The notes under the pieces are model-generated. The model saw only the letters and a program-made list of their open reading frames with translations. It ran no database searches and was not told the DNA's origin. The translations under genes were made by a program, and so were the position numbers. From Dysgonamonadaceae bacterium (GTDB lineage: Bacteria > Bacteroidota > Bacteroidia > Bacteroidales > Azobacteroidaceae), in NCBI GenBank assembly GCA_031253625.1, contig JAIRVZ010000101.1:1-34156 (forward strand): a stretch of DNA of 34,156 bases, read 5' to 3'. Positions 7,489-15,784 of this stretch are shown piece after piece; the first letter of the stretch is position 1; each line of letters starts with the position of its first letter.

Positions 7489-8792
7489 TGGCGTCGTTTG
7501 TTATAGAAGGTGGACACAGATTATCGGGTGAAATTATACCGCAAGGTGCTAAAAATGAGGCATTACAAGTTATTTGTGCAACCCTGCTGACTTCAGAAAA
7601 AGTAACTATCCACAACATTCCGGATATTTTGGATGTAAATAACCTGATTGTTCTTCTTCAGGAAATGGGAGTAAAAGTCGATCACCCTAGCCCTGGAACC
7701 TATTCATTTCAGGCCGATGATATTGATTTGGATTATTTGCAAACAGAACCATTTTTGAAAAAAAGCGCGTCGCTACGTGGTTCAGTGATGATAGTAGGAC
7801 CATTAATTTCCCGTTTTGGCAAGGTGCTTGTTCCTAAACCTGGTGGAGATATGATTGGGCGCAGGCGGTTAGATACTCATTTTATTGGAATCCAAAAATT
7901 AGGGGCAACCTTTGATTACAGTGTTGAGAAGCAATTGTATAATGTTACTGCCGAAAAATTAAAAGGCACTTATATGTTGCTCGACGAAGCTTCTGTAACC
8001 GGTACCGCCAATATTTTAATGGCATCGGTTTTAGCCGAAGGAACAACAACAATATACAATGCAGCTTGTGAGCCTTATCTTCAACAATTGTCTAAAATGT
8101 TGTTGAAAATGGGAGCCAAAATCAAGGGCGTTTCATCAAATTTGCTTGAGATTGAAGGCGTTAGCGAGTTGAAAGGCTGCGAGCATACCATTTTGCCCGA
8201 TATGATTGAAATCGGCAGTTTTATTGGTATGGCTGCAATGACATCTTCCGAACTCCTGATTAAAGATGTATCATTCAATAATTTAGGAATTATTCCGGAC
8301 GCTTTTCGACGTTTGGGTATCACTGTTAATCAGCAAGGAGATGACATTTATATTCCGGCTCAAGAATCGTATGCTATTGAAACATTTATTGATGGTTCGA
8401 TTATGACCATTGCCGATGCTCCATGGCCGGGATTGACTCCCGACTTGTTGAGCGTATTTTTGGTTGTAGCTACTCAAGCGCAGGGAAGTGTCTTGATTCA
8501 TCAGAAAATGTTTGAAAGTCGCTTGTTTTTCGTTGATAAACTGATAGATATGGGCGCGCAGATTATTTTATGCGACCCGCACCGGGCAACGGTTATCGGT
8601 TCAGGGAAACGTTATCCGTTGAGGGCTGCCGTTATGACTTCTCCGGATATTCGTGCCGGAATCGCACTGCTGATTGCAGCCATGAGTGCCGAAGGAACCA
8701 GTAAAATTCACAATGTTGAACAAATAGATAGAGGTTATCAGGATATCGATAAACGACTAAACGCTTTAGGTGCAAGGATTACGAGGATATAA
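7488..8792 (+). CDS. murA: UDP-N-acetylglucosamine 1-carboxyvinyltransferase
   Basis: First committed step of peptidoglycan synthesis: transfer of enolpyruvate from PEP to UDP-GlcNAc in the cytoplasm. The 434-aa product shows the substrate-binding K23-N24 pair in GAKNEALQ, the loop RFGKVLVPKPGGDMIGRRR, and late motifs including MTSPDIRAGIAL. The active-site loop has Asp121 where E. coli MurA has Cys115, the residue alkylated by fosfomycin. Cys-to-Asp variants remain active but resist the drug in other bacteria. The codon is GAT at 7848-7850. Start ATG 7488 overlaps the upstream stop. Confidence 0.96.
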   Translation: MASFVIEGGHRLSGEIIPQGAKNEALQVICATLLTSEKVTIHNIPDILDVNNLIVLLQEMGVKVDHPSPGTYSFQADDIDLDYLQTEPFLKKSASLRGSVMIVGPLISRFGKVLVPKPGGDMIGRRRLDTHFIGIQKLGATFDYSVEKQLYNVTAEKLKGTYMLLDEASVTGTANILMASVLAEGTTTIYNAACEPYLQQLSKMLLKMGAKIKGVSSNLLEIEGVSELKGCEHTILPDMIEIGSFIGMAAMTSSELLIKDVSFNNLGIIPDAFRRLGITVNQQGDDIYIPAQESYAIETFIDGSIMTIADAPWPGLTPDLLSVFLVVATQAQGSVLIHQKMFESRLFFVDKLIDMGAQIILCDPHRATVIGSGKRYPLRAAVMTSPDIRAGIALLIAAMSAEGTSKIHNVEQIDRGYQDIDKRLNALGARITRI

Positions 8793-8833
8793 ATTTAACA
8801 CAGCGTAAGTTAATCAATAATACCAAACATATC

Positions 8834-9508
8834 ATGGAAAAGGAAAAGAAAGAAAAAAAAATGAAAATGTATGAGTATCCGGAGGATACTAAACTAACCA
8901 TTGTAGAGGAACCTTTTGTAATGTATGGAACCTTGGATTTAGACTTCTCTAAACGGTATACTTATGCAGATTATCTGACTTGGTTGGATGATAGACGAAT
9001 GGAGTTAATAAATGGTTTTATCCATTTGATGTCGGCACCAGTGCGTATTCACGCTCAAATCACGTCGGGATTAAATTTCTTTATTGGTTCATTCGTTCGA
9101 AAACGCAAAGGCAAATGTCGTGTCTATCATGCTCCTTTTGATGTTCGTCTTCCCTTGCATGGTTCTAAATCGGATGATAAAATATATGATGTAGTTCAAC
9201 CGGATATTTGTGTAATTTGCGATTTATCCAAATTGGATGATAAAGGATGTATCGGAGCTCCCGATTTGATAGTTGAAGTATTATCTCCATCAACTTTAAA
9301 ATACGATTGGAATTACAAATTCAATTTATATGAATCCGCGGGAGTAAGAGAATATTGGATTGTAGACCCTAAAGCAAAAGTAGTCAATGTGTTTTTAATG
9401 CAAGATAACAGTAAATATGATTTTGGTACAATATATGATTGTACACAAAAAGCTCCCGTGCATATTTTTGAAGGATTGGAAATTGATTTGAACGAATTGT
9501 TTGAATGA
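8834..9508 (+). CDS. Uma2-family (PD-(D/E)XK) putative endonuclease
   Basis: A 224-aa protein of the Uma2/DUF820 type, a restriction-endonuclease-like fold. Visible motifs are YLTWLDDRRMELINGFIHLM (start of domain), DVVQPDICVICD, the catalytic-type APDLIVEVLSPST, and KFNLYESAGVREYWIVDP. The first 12 or so residues are a Lys/Glu-rich leader, so ATG at 8861 or 8867 is an alternative start. Cellular targets of the family are unknown. It starts 41 bases after murA and overlaps the ribokinase by 4 bases (ATGA). It is an accessory gene within an otherwise housekeeping run. Confidence 0.85.
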   Translation: MEKEKKEKKMKMYEYPEDTKLTIVEEPFVMYGTLDLDFSKRYTYADYLTWLDDRRMELINGFIHLMSAPVRIHAQITSGLNFFIGSFVRKRKGKCRVYHAPFDVRLPLHGSKSDDKIYDVVQPDICVICDLSKLDDKGCIGAPDLIVEVLSPSTLKYDWNYKFNLYESAGVREYWIVDPKAKVVNVFLMQDNSKYDFGTIYDCTQKAPVHIFEGLEIDLNELFE

Positions 9509-10437
9509 TGGAAAAGAAAAGAATCTTAGTTATTGGCAGTACGAATACCGATATGGTCATCAAAGCTCCGCATCTCCCCTGTCCCGGCGAAACGGTACTT
9601 GGTGGAACGTTTCTGATGAATGCGGGAGGAAAAGGAGCCAATCAGGCAGTAGCAGCTGCCCGCTTGGGTGCATCGGTTACATTTGTGTGTAAAACAGGCA
9701 ACGATATTTTCGGACAACAATCCAAGCAGTTGTTTGCCGATGAAGGAATAGACACCACGTATGTCTTCATCGATGCTGAACATCCGTCGGGTATAGCATT
9801 AATTACAGTTGATGCCAAGGCTGAAAACTGTATCGTGGTGGCATCGGGCGCCAATGCGTGTTTACTACCATCCGATTTGGCAAATGCAGCCGATGCTATC
9901 GAACAGTCGGATATGGTGTTGATGCAACTCGAAATTCCTTTGGAAACGATAGAATATGTTGCAAACATCGCTCATGCCAAAGGGAAAACAGTCATCTTGA
10001 ATCCTGCACCGGCACAGCCTTTGAGTAAACGTTTACTGCAAAACGTGAGTATTCTGACGCCCAATGAAACCGAAGCGAGTATGATCTCAGGTGTTCCGGT
10101 TACCGATGCAGCGTCGGCTTGCGAAGCTGCACGTGCAATTTGCGCTATGGGAGTGCAAACAGTAATCATAACATTAGGTGCAAAAGGTGCATTGATATAC
10201 GCCAATGATTTCACGGCAGAAGTACTTGCCGAAAAAGTAGAAGCGGTTGACACCACTGCTGCCGGCGATGTGTTTAACGGCGCATTAGCCGTAGCATTAT
10301 CCGAAAACAGGGAAATAACTGATGCTGTGCAATTTGCCTGCAAAGCAGCATCCATTTCGGTAACACGTATCGGGGCTCAGTCATCTGCACCCTACCGGAA
10401 AGAATTAAACGATTTCGAACCAAATTGTAATTCATAA
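9505..10437 (+). CDS. rbsK: ribokinase (PfkB family)
   Basis: Phosphorylates D-ribose to ribose 5-phosphate. The 310-aa product has the PfkB N-terminal signature MNAGGKGANQAVAAARLGA near 38-56 and the C-terminal signature DTTAAGDVFNGALAVAL with the catalytic Asp in the AAGD motif. It starts in a 4-base overlap with the Uma2 gene and is followed after 11 bases by a sugar-type transporter, so uptake and phosphorylation are probably coupled. GC content is visibly higher than in the flanking genes. A related pentose or nucleoside kinase specificity cannot be excluded. Confidence 0.88.
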   Translation: MMEKKRILVIGSTNTDMVIKAPHLPCPGETVLGGTFLMNAGGKGANQAVAAARLGASVTFVCKTGNDIFGQQSKQLFADEGIDTTYVFIDAEHPSGIALITVDAKAENCIVVASGANACLLPSDLANAADAIEQSDMVLMQLEIPLETIEYVANIAHAKGKTVILNPAPAQPLSKRLLQNVSILTPNETEASMISGVPVTDAASACEAARAICAMGVQTVIITLGAKGALIYANDFTAEVLAEKVEAVDTTAAGDVFNGALAVALSENREITDAVQFACKAASISVTRIGAQSSAPYRKELNDFEPNCNS

Positions 10438-10448
10438 TTAATTTCATC

Positions 10449-11330
10449 ATGTTTATAGTACAAAGTTATCCGTTAGCCATATTTTTTTGTGTGATCACCA
10501 TGCTCTGCTGGGGATCGTGGGGCAATACTCAGAAACTTGCAGGTAAAACCTGGCGTTATGAACTCTTTTACTGGGATTATGTGATTGGAATCCTGTTGTT
10601 TTCGTTGATTTCCGCATTTACGTTGGGAAGTTTTGGTACGGAGGGACGCAGTTTTATCCCTGATCTCTGTCAAGCCGAATGGGGCAACATCGGTAGCGCT
10701 TTCTTGGGTGGTATTATTTTTAATGCTGCTAATATTCTGCTTTCGGCAGCCATTGCTATTGCCGGTATGTCGGTTGCTTTCCCTGTGGGAATAGGCTTGG
10801 CTTTAGTGTTGGGCGTGTTGATCAACTATATGGGCGCCGCCAAAGGCAATCCTGTGTTGCTGTTTTGTGGTGTGATATTAATAACGATTGCTATCGTTTT
10901 CAATGCTTTGGATAATTTTGTCAACCCGGCAGCGGGTAAAATGACGCCGTATACGGCAATGTTCATATTTGCTTGTGGAATTTTTGCCAGCAACTTTATT
11001 TTCAATACTATTGCCATGAAAAAACCGTTTGAAGGTTCGCCGGTGGGATACAGTGCTTATTTCAAAGGTCCGTTAAAAATCCATTGGGTAGGTATTTTAG
11101 GTGGTCTTATTTGGGGACTTGGCAATGCCTTCAACCTGATAGCTGCAGGAAAAGCCGGCGCTGCTATTTCTTACGGATTGGGACAAGGCGCTACGCTGGT
11201 ATCGGCATTTTGGGGAGTTATTATTTGGAAAGAATTCAAAGATGCACCTAAAGGTACTAATAAGTATCTATATGCCATGTTTGCCCTTTTCCTATTCGGA
11301 TTGGCATTGATTATCGCAGCGGGAGCATAA
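10449..11330 (+). CDS. DMT-superfamily (GRP-type) sugar transporter
   Basis: A 293-aa integral membrane protein with about ten hydrophobic segments, beginning YPLAIFFCVITMLCWGSWGN. The WGSWGN motif near the start, the repeated Gly-rich helices (e.g. GMSVAFPVGIGLALVLGVLIN) and the second-half motif GLIWGLGNAFNLIAAGKAG resemble the glucose/ribose porter and L-rhamnose transporter branch of the DMT superfamily. Position directly after ribokinase suggests ribose import across the inner membrane; that specificity is inference. It is followed after 12 bases by rimM. Confidence 0.75.
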   Translation: MFIVQSYPLAIFFCVITMLCWGSWGNTQKLAGKTWRYELFYWDYVIGILLFSLISAFTLGSFGTEGRSFIPDLCQAEWGNIGSAFLGGIIFNAANILLSAAIAIAGMSVAFPVGIGLALVLGVLINYMGAAKGNPVLLFCGVILITIAIVFNALDNFVNPAAGKMTPYTAMFIFACGIFASNFIFNTIAMKKPFEGSPVGYSAYFKGPLKIHWVGILGGLIWGLGNAFNLIAAGKAGAAISYGLGQGATLVSAFWGVIIWKEFKDAPKGTNKYLYAMFALFLFGLALIIAAGA

Positions 11331-11342
11331 CTTTGTGATTTC

Positions 11343-11864
11343 ATGATAAAACGAGAAGATTTAATAAAAATCGGACAATTTAATAAGCCTCACGGCATTA
11401 AAGGTGAAGTTTCTTTTACTTTCACCAACGATATTTTTGATGAAAGTGAGTGTGAATTTTTGGTTTGTGAAATAGACGGCATATTTGTTCCTTTTGTTAT
11501 AGAAAGTTACAGATTCAAGTCTGATACAACGGCTTTAATTAAATTTGATGGTATTGAAACCGATACACAGGCAAAACTTTTTACCAATTTGGATGTATAT
11601 TTCCCGAAACAATATTTACAGGAAGAAACGTCTTCCGAGATAGCGTCTTGGGATTATTTTATCGGATATACATTAATCGACGATACATTGGGAGATGTTG
11701 GAATCATCACAGATGTTGATGAAACAACCATCAATACATTGTTTATCGTAGAAAGGGCAGGAGAGGAGATTCTGATTCCGGCATCGGAAGATTTAATGGC
11801 CGGCCTCGATGAAGAAAACAAAATAATAAAGATGATTATACCGGAAGGATTAATAGACTTATAA
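11343..11864 (+). CDS. rimM: ribosome maturation factor RimM
   Basis: Assists late assembly of the 30S head by binding S19. The 173-aa product has the RimM N-terminal beta-barrel opening KIGQFNKPHGIKGEVSFTF (residues 7-25) and a C-terminal PRC-barrel with WDYFIGYTLIDDTLGDVG and EILIPASEDLM. Length is standard. It follows the sugar transporter by 12 bases and precedes the GT39 gene by 12 bases. The usual neighbours rpsP/trmD are not here, as is common in Bacteroidetes. Confidence 0.93.
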   Translation: MIKREDLIKIGQFNKPHGIKGEVSFTFTNDIFDESECEFLVCEIDGIFVPFVIESYRFKSDTTALIKFDGIETDTQAKLFTNLDVYFPKQYLQEETSSEIASWDYFIGYTLIDDTLGDVGIITDVDETTINTLFIVERAGEEILIPASEDLMAGLDEENKIIKMIIPEGLIDL

Positions 11865-11876
11865 ACATTTTATGCA

Positions 11877-13625
11877 ATGAGAACACCGACTTTACAATAT
11901 CTTTATTTACAAAAGCCATTGGTACTTTTGTTAATAGTTACAATAGTAAGTGTTTGTTGGATTTATGCGGGAGATTTTTATACCAAAGGTGAACCGAGAG
12001 AAGCTTCAGTGGCAGTGTCGATGGTTGAGCAAAATAACTGGATTCTGCCCAAAGTGTATGCCGATGAAATAGCATACAAACCTCCTTTGGCTCATTGGTT
12101 AATGGCGGCTTTTTCGTTGCCGAGAGGAAGTGTATCTGTTCTTTCCGCCCGTTTGCCGTCGGCTATTGCTTTTGTTTGGTTAATCGGTGCTTGTTTTTTA
12201 TTCTTCGGACGCAGAGTAAAAGGACAGAAAGCATTTCTTACCTGTATGCTTTTAATTACGAGTTTTGAATTGCATCGAGCGGCCATGACCGCCCGGGTAG
12301 ATATGGTTCTTACAGCATTAATTGTGCTCGGGCTGTTTTGTTTGTTCCGATGGGAAGATGATAAAAAACTGAAAGGTTTTCCGATAGTTACGGTTTTTAT
12401 TCTAAGTTGTGCAATATTGGTGAAAGGACCGGTTGGCATCGTTTTACCGTTATTTGTATTCGGAGTATATCTACTTATTTTGAAGTATAATTTTTGGGAA
12501 ATTGCCGGAAAATTTGTCTTGATTGCTTTTGCATCGATGGTACTTCCTGCGATTTGGTATTATTTGGCGTATAAACAAGGCGGACAAGAATTTTTAGATT
12601 TGGTTTGGGCTGAAAATTTCGGACGATTTTTCGGTGGCGAAGTGAATATCTCTTACAGTTTAGGGCATGAAATGCCATTTTGGTTCAATTTTGTTACCTT
12701 GGCCACCGGATTTATTCCATGGACCTTGTTACTTATTATGTCGCTTTTCGTGATAAAATACAGTTTTAAATTCCCCGGATTCAAAAAGATTTGGAGTAAT
12801 ATGTTGTCTATGAGCAAAGTGAAACTTTTCTCTTTGGTAGCAGCCGTTTTGATTGTCTTTTTTTATTGTATTCCGATAAGTAAGAGGAGTGTATATCTGA
12901 TGCCCGCTTATCCTTTTATTGCTGTATTTATTGCGCAATATATCTTGTATTTAGTCAAAAACAAATCGAAAATAATCAGAATATTCAGCATAATTATCGG
13001 TAGTATAGGCATTTTAGTCGCTCTAATTGTTTTGTTAACGGTTGTAACTCAACTTGTTGAACCGGCACAATTGGTTGGCTTTATAAAAAATGAAAGAATA
13101 TTGTCGGATATTGCTGTTATTTGGAGTGCTTTAACTGCTCCTAATTTATTGTATGTCGTATTGTTTAGTATTTTGGTGGGATTCATTTATATTTTGTTCA
13201 ATTTACAAAGGAAAAAGAATAACCTGAAAATTTTATATGCTACGATTGCTACCTATTTGGCCATTTTTGCGGTAATGGATGGTATTTTTATTCCGGCATT
13301 TAAAAGTGGGGCGAGTGTCGAACCTTTTGCAAAAGAAATCACATCGTATAATTCTGAAAATGAAACCATATATGTAGTAAATGATTTGAGACAATATGCC
13401 AATATGTATGGTGTGAATTTTTATCTGCACAACAGTTTCAGAAATTTTGAGAAAGAATTACCTGCATCCGGACTTCTCTTAATCGGAGAAAATGATTATA
13501 AAAAGTTATTTCCTCATTACGAAAATTTATACGATTTTTCGTTGCTAAAACAAAGCGATGGGAAAATGAGTGACAACAGACAGGTAACTTCGCTTTATTC
13601 TTTTTATAAAAAAGACGGCTTGTAA
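11877..13625 (+). CDS. GT39 / ArnT-like membrane glycosyltransferase
   Basis: A 582-aa polytopic protein with about 11-13 transmembrane helices. The first periplasmic loop carries YTKGEPREASVAVSMVEQ (about 36-53), with the acidic/Arg motif typical of the PMT/ArnT family, then YKPPLAHWLMAAFS, another family hallmark. Members use polyprenyl-phosphate-linked sugars to decorate lipid A, lipids or proteins on the periplasmic face. The soluble C-terminal part (from about 480) contains ETIYVVNDLRQYANMYGVNFYL. The acceptor is unknown. It lies in the same run as rimM and the sirtuin. Confidence 0.85.
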   Translation: MRTPTLQYLYLQKPLVLLLIVTIVSVCWIYAGDFYTKGEPREASVAVSMVEQNNWILPKVYADEIAYKPPLAHWLMAAFSLPRGSVSVLSARLPSAIAFVWLIGACFLFFGRRVKGQKAFLTCMLLITSFELHRAAMTARVDMVLTALIVLGLFCLFRWEDDKKLKGFPIVTVFILSCAILVKGPVGIVLPLFVFGVYLLILKYNFWEIAGKFVLIAFASMVLPAIWYYLAYKQGGQEFLDLVWAENFGRFFGGEVNISYSLGHEMPFWFNFVTLATGFIPWTLLLIMSLFVIKYSFKFPGFKKIWSNMLSMSKVKLFSLVAAVLIVFFYCIPISKRSVYLMPAYPFIAVFIAQYILYLVKNKSKIIRIFSIIIGSIGILVALIVLLTVVTQLVEPAQLVGFIKNERILSDIAVIWSALTAPNLLYVVLFSILVGFIYILFNLQRKKNNLKILYATIATYLAIFAVMDGIFIPAFKSGASVEPFAKEITSYNSENETIYVVNDLRQYANMYGVNFYLHNSFRNFEKELPASGLLLIGENDYKKLFPHYENLYDFSLLKQSDGKMSDNRQVTSLYSFYKKDGL

Positions 13626-13627
13626 TC

Positions 13628-14299
13628 ATGAAAAACTTAGTAATATTGACCGGTGCGGGAATGAGTGCTGAAAGTGGCATCAGTACATTCCGTGATTCGG
13701 GTGGTTTGTGGGAAAATTATGATGTAATGCAAGTCGCCAGCATAGAAGGTTGGTATGAAAACCCTGATTTAATGCTCCAATTTTACAACGACCGGAGAAG
13801 TCAATTAAAAGATGTTGAGCCAAACGAAGGGCATAAAGTAATTGCCGGTTTGGAGCAATTTTTTCATGTGACCATTGTTACACAGAATGTCGATAATTTA
13901 CATGAGCGTGCCGGAAGTTCTTCCGTGATTCATTTGCATGGAGAACTAACCAAGGCTTGCAATGAAAGCAAGACCATTGTTTCGGATATTGGATATAAAG
14001 ATATTCATCCGGGAGATAAAGCTTCTGATGGAACACGGTTACGTCCTTTTATCGTATGGTTTGGAGAGGCTGTTCCGTTAATTGAAGAGGCTGCCCGTAT
14101 AGTTTCTTCTGCCGATATTTTGGTAATAGTAGGCACATCGCTTCAGGTTTATCCGGCAGCAGGATTAGTAAATTACGTCAAGCCGGGAGTGTCGGTTTAT
14201 CTGATAGATCCGAATGATGTAAGTGCAGCAAAGAATGTGAAAGTTATCAAAGAAAAAGCGAGTGTCGGATTGAAACTATTACAATCCGAGATTATGTAA
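13628..14299 (+). CDS. NAD-dependent protein deacylase, sirtuin without the zinc module
   Basis: Removes acyl groups from lysines using NAD. NAD-binding motifs are clear: GAGMSAESGISTFRDSGGLW at about 9-28, TQNVDNLHERAG, the catalytic His in IHLHGE, and GTSLQVYPAAGLV. FYNDRR near 52-57 carries the Y-x-x-R pair that marks SIRT5/CobB-like desuccinylases. The small domain, which normally holds four zinc-binding Cys, has a single Cys (KACNESK) and reads IGDIHPGDK-like instead, so the zinc module is lost. It is 223 aa, starts 2 bases after the GT39 gene and ends convergent with trkH. Confidence 0.9.
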   Translation: MKNLVILTGAGMSAESGISTFRDSGGLWENYDVMQVASIEGWYENPDLMLQFYNDRRSQLKDVEPNEGHKVIAGLEQFFHVTIVTQNVDNLHERAGSSSVIHLHGELTKACNESKTIVSDIGYKDIHPGDKASDGTRLRPFIVWFGEAVPLIEEAARIVSSADILVIVGTSLQVYPAAGLVNYVKPGVSVYLIDPNDVSAAKNVKVIKEKASVGLKLLQSEIM

Positions 14300-14317
14300 C
14301 AAGGATTGACTACTTTT

Positions 14318-15778
14318 TCACTTTTTCCAAAACCCCGGAGTAAATAAAATCAGCACTGTGAAAAGTTCCAAACGGCCGACAATCATAAGAAGTGAATAAT
14401 ACCACTTAGCAAAGTCAGTCATAATTGAAAAATTTCCGGATGGGCCGAATGCTCCGAATCCGGGACCAACGTTACCAATTCCGGATAGTGAGATTCCCCA
14501 CGCATCTTCAAGCCTTATTCCTGTAGCGGTGAACACGCCCACGCTGATTAAAACAGTTGACATATACAAAAAGGCAAATGCTAAAACACGTTGTACGATG
14601 CGATGAGAAACTGCATTTTGATTGATTCTGACAGGTATGATTGCCCTCGGATGGATTTGTCTGCTGAATTCGTTCATTGTATTTTTACATAAAATGACAA
14701 ACCGAATAACTTTTAATCCCCCGCTTGTAGAGCCACCACTACCGCCTATTAATATCAAAAACGAAATGACAAACAAGAAAAATGGTCCCCATTGGGTAAA
14801 ATCTGTCGTGGAGAAGTTGAACAATGTAGTCACATGAAAAAAGGATGTCCTGAATGAGTCGGAAAAGTTGTCGTACTCCTTATTGTATAACAAACAACAT
14901 GTAACGATAAGAGTAGCAACAATTATGATGCCCAAGAACCATCTTAATTCTTCGTCTTTAAATAATCGTTTATAATTTCTTTTGAAAAAGAAATACCATA
15001 ATGTAAAATTAATTGCTCCTATCAGTGAAAATATGGCAATTACATATTCCACATAAGCAGAATTCCAATAGGCAATACTTATATTTTTGGTAGAAAATCC
15101 ACCTGTAGACATAGTTGTAAATGCGTGACAACAAGCATCAAAAGTATTCATCGGGCCTAATCTTAACAAGACGGCTAATACAACTGTGAACGTAAGATAT
15201 ATGAGCCATAATCTTTTAGAAATCTGACCTACTCTCGGGCGAAATTTGTCTTTTACAATACCCGGAGCTTCGTCTTCGTATAAGTAAGAAGAGCCGCCTC
15301 CTGCAATTAACGGCATAAATGCCAATACGAAAACAATCATTCCCAAACCACCGATCCATTGGGTAAGACTTCTCCAAAACAACAGACCTTTGGGCATTGC
15401 CTCCACATCTGTGAGAATGGATGAGCCTGTAGTGGTTAATCCCGACATGGTTTCGAAGAAGGCATCGGTTATGGAAGGTATTGCTCCCGACAGGTAATAA
15501 GGTAACATACCGAAAATGGAAAACAACACCCACGAAAGCGTAACTGTAAGTATACTGTCTTTTTTAGCAATGTTTTTAACTGTCGTACCATGTCCATACC
15601 AGCTTAATAACAAGCCGGTTGCGAATGTAATGCCTCCGCTGATCCAAATATATTTTATAATCGGCTCTTGATAATATGCAGAAACCAAAGCGGAAAGAAA
15701 CATTAAAAGGGCTTCTAATCCCAATATAAACCCCATTTCTTTGGATATGAGTCGAAAATGGATGTCGAATTTATTCAT
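14318..15778 (-). CDS. trkH: potassium uptake channel subunit TrkH
   Basis: Inner-membrane K+-translocating subunit of the Trk system, gated by TrkA. The 486-aa product from ATG 15778 is polytopic and carries the selectivity-filter-like P-loops of the SKT family: MSGLTTTGSSIL near 110, TMSTGGFSTKNISI near 222, GGSGGSTSGGLKVIRF near 345 and a final GNVGPGFG. A TTG two codons upstream also gives an open frame but overlaps the trkA end, and ATG is more credible. It starts 6 bases after the trkA stop, so the two form an operon. Confidence 0.94.
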   Translation of the reverse strand: MNKFDIHFRLISKEMGFILGLEALLMFLSALVSAYYQEPIIKYIWISGGITFATGLLLSWYGHGTTVKNIAKKDSILTVTLSWVLFSIFGMLPYYLSGAIPSITDAFFETMSGLTTTGSSILTDVEAMPKGLLFWRSLTQWIGGLGMIVFVLAFMPLIAGGGSSYLYEDEAPGIVKDKFRPRVGQISKRLWLIYLTFTVVLAVLLRLGPMNTFDACCHAFTTMSTGGFSTKNISIAYWNSAYVEYVIAIFSLIGAINFTLWYFFFKRNYKRLFKDEELRWFLGIIIVATLIVTCCLLYNKEYDNFSDSFRTSFFHVTTLFNFSTTDFTQWGPFFLFVISFLILIGGSGGSTSGGLKVIRFVILCKNTMNEFSRQIHPRAIIPVRINQNAVSHRIVQRVLAFAFLYMSTVLISVGVFTATGIRLEDAWGISLSGIGNVGPGFGAFGPSGNFSIMTDFAKWYYSLLMIVGRLELFTVLILFTPGFWKK

Positions 15779-15784
15779 AACCAA

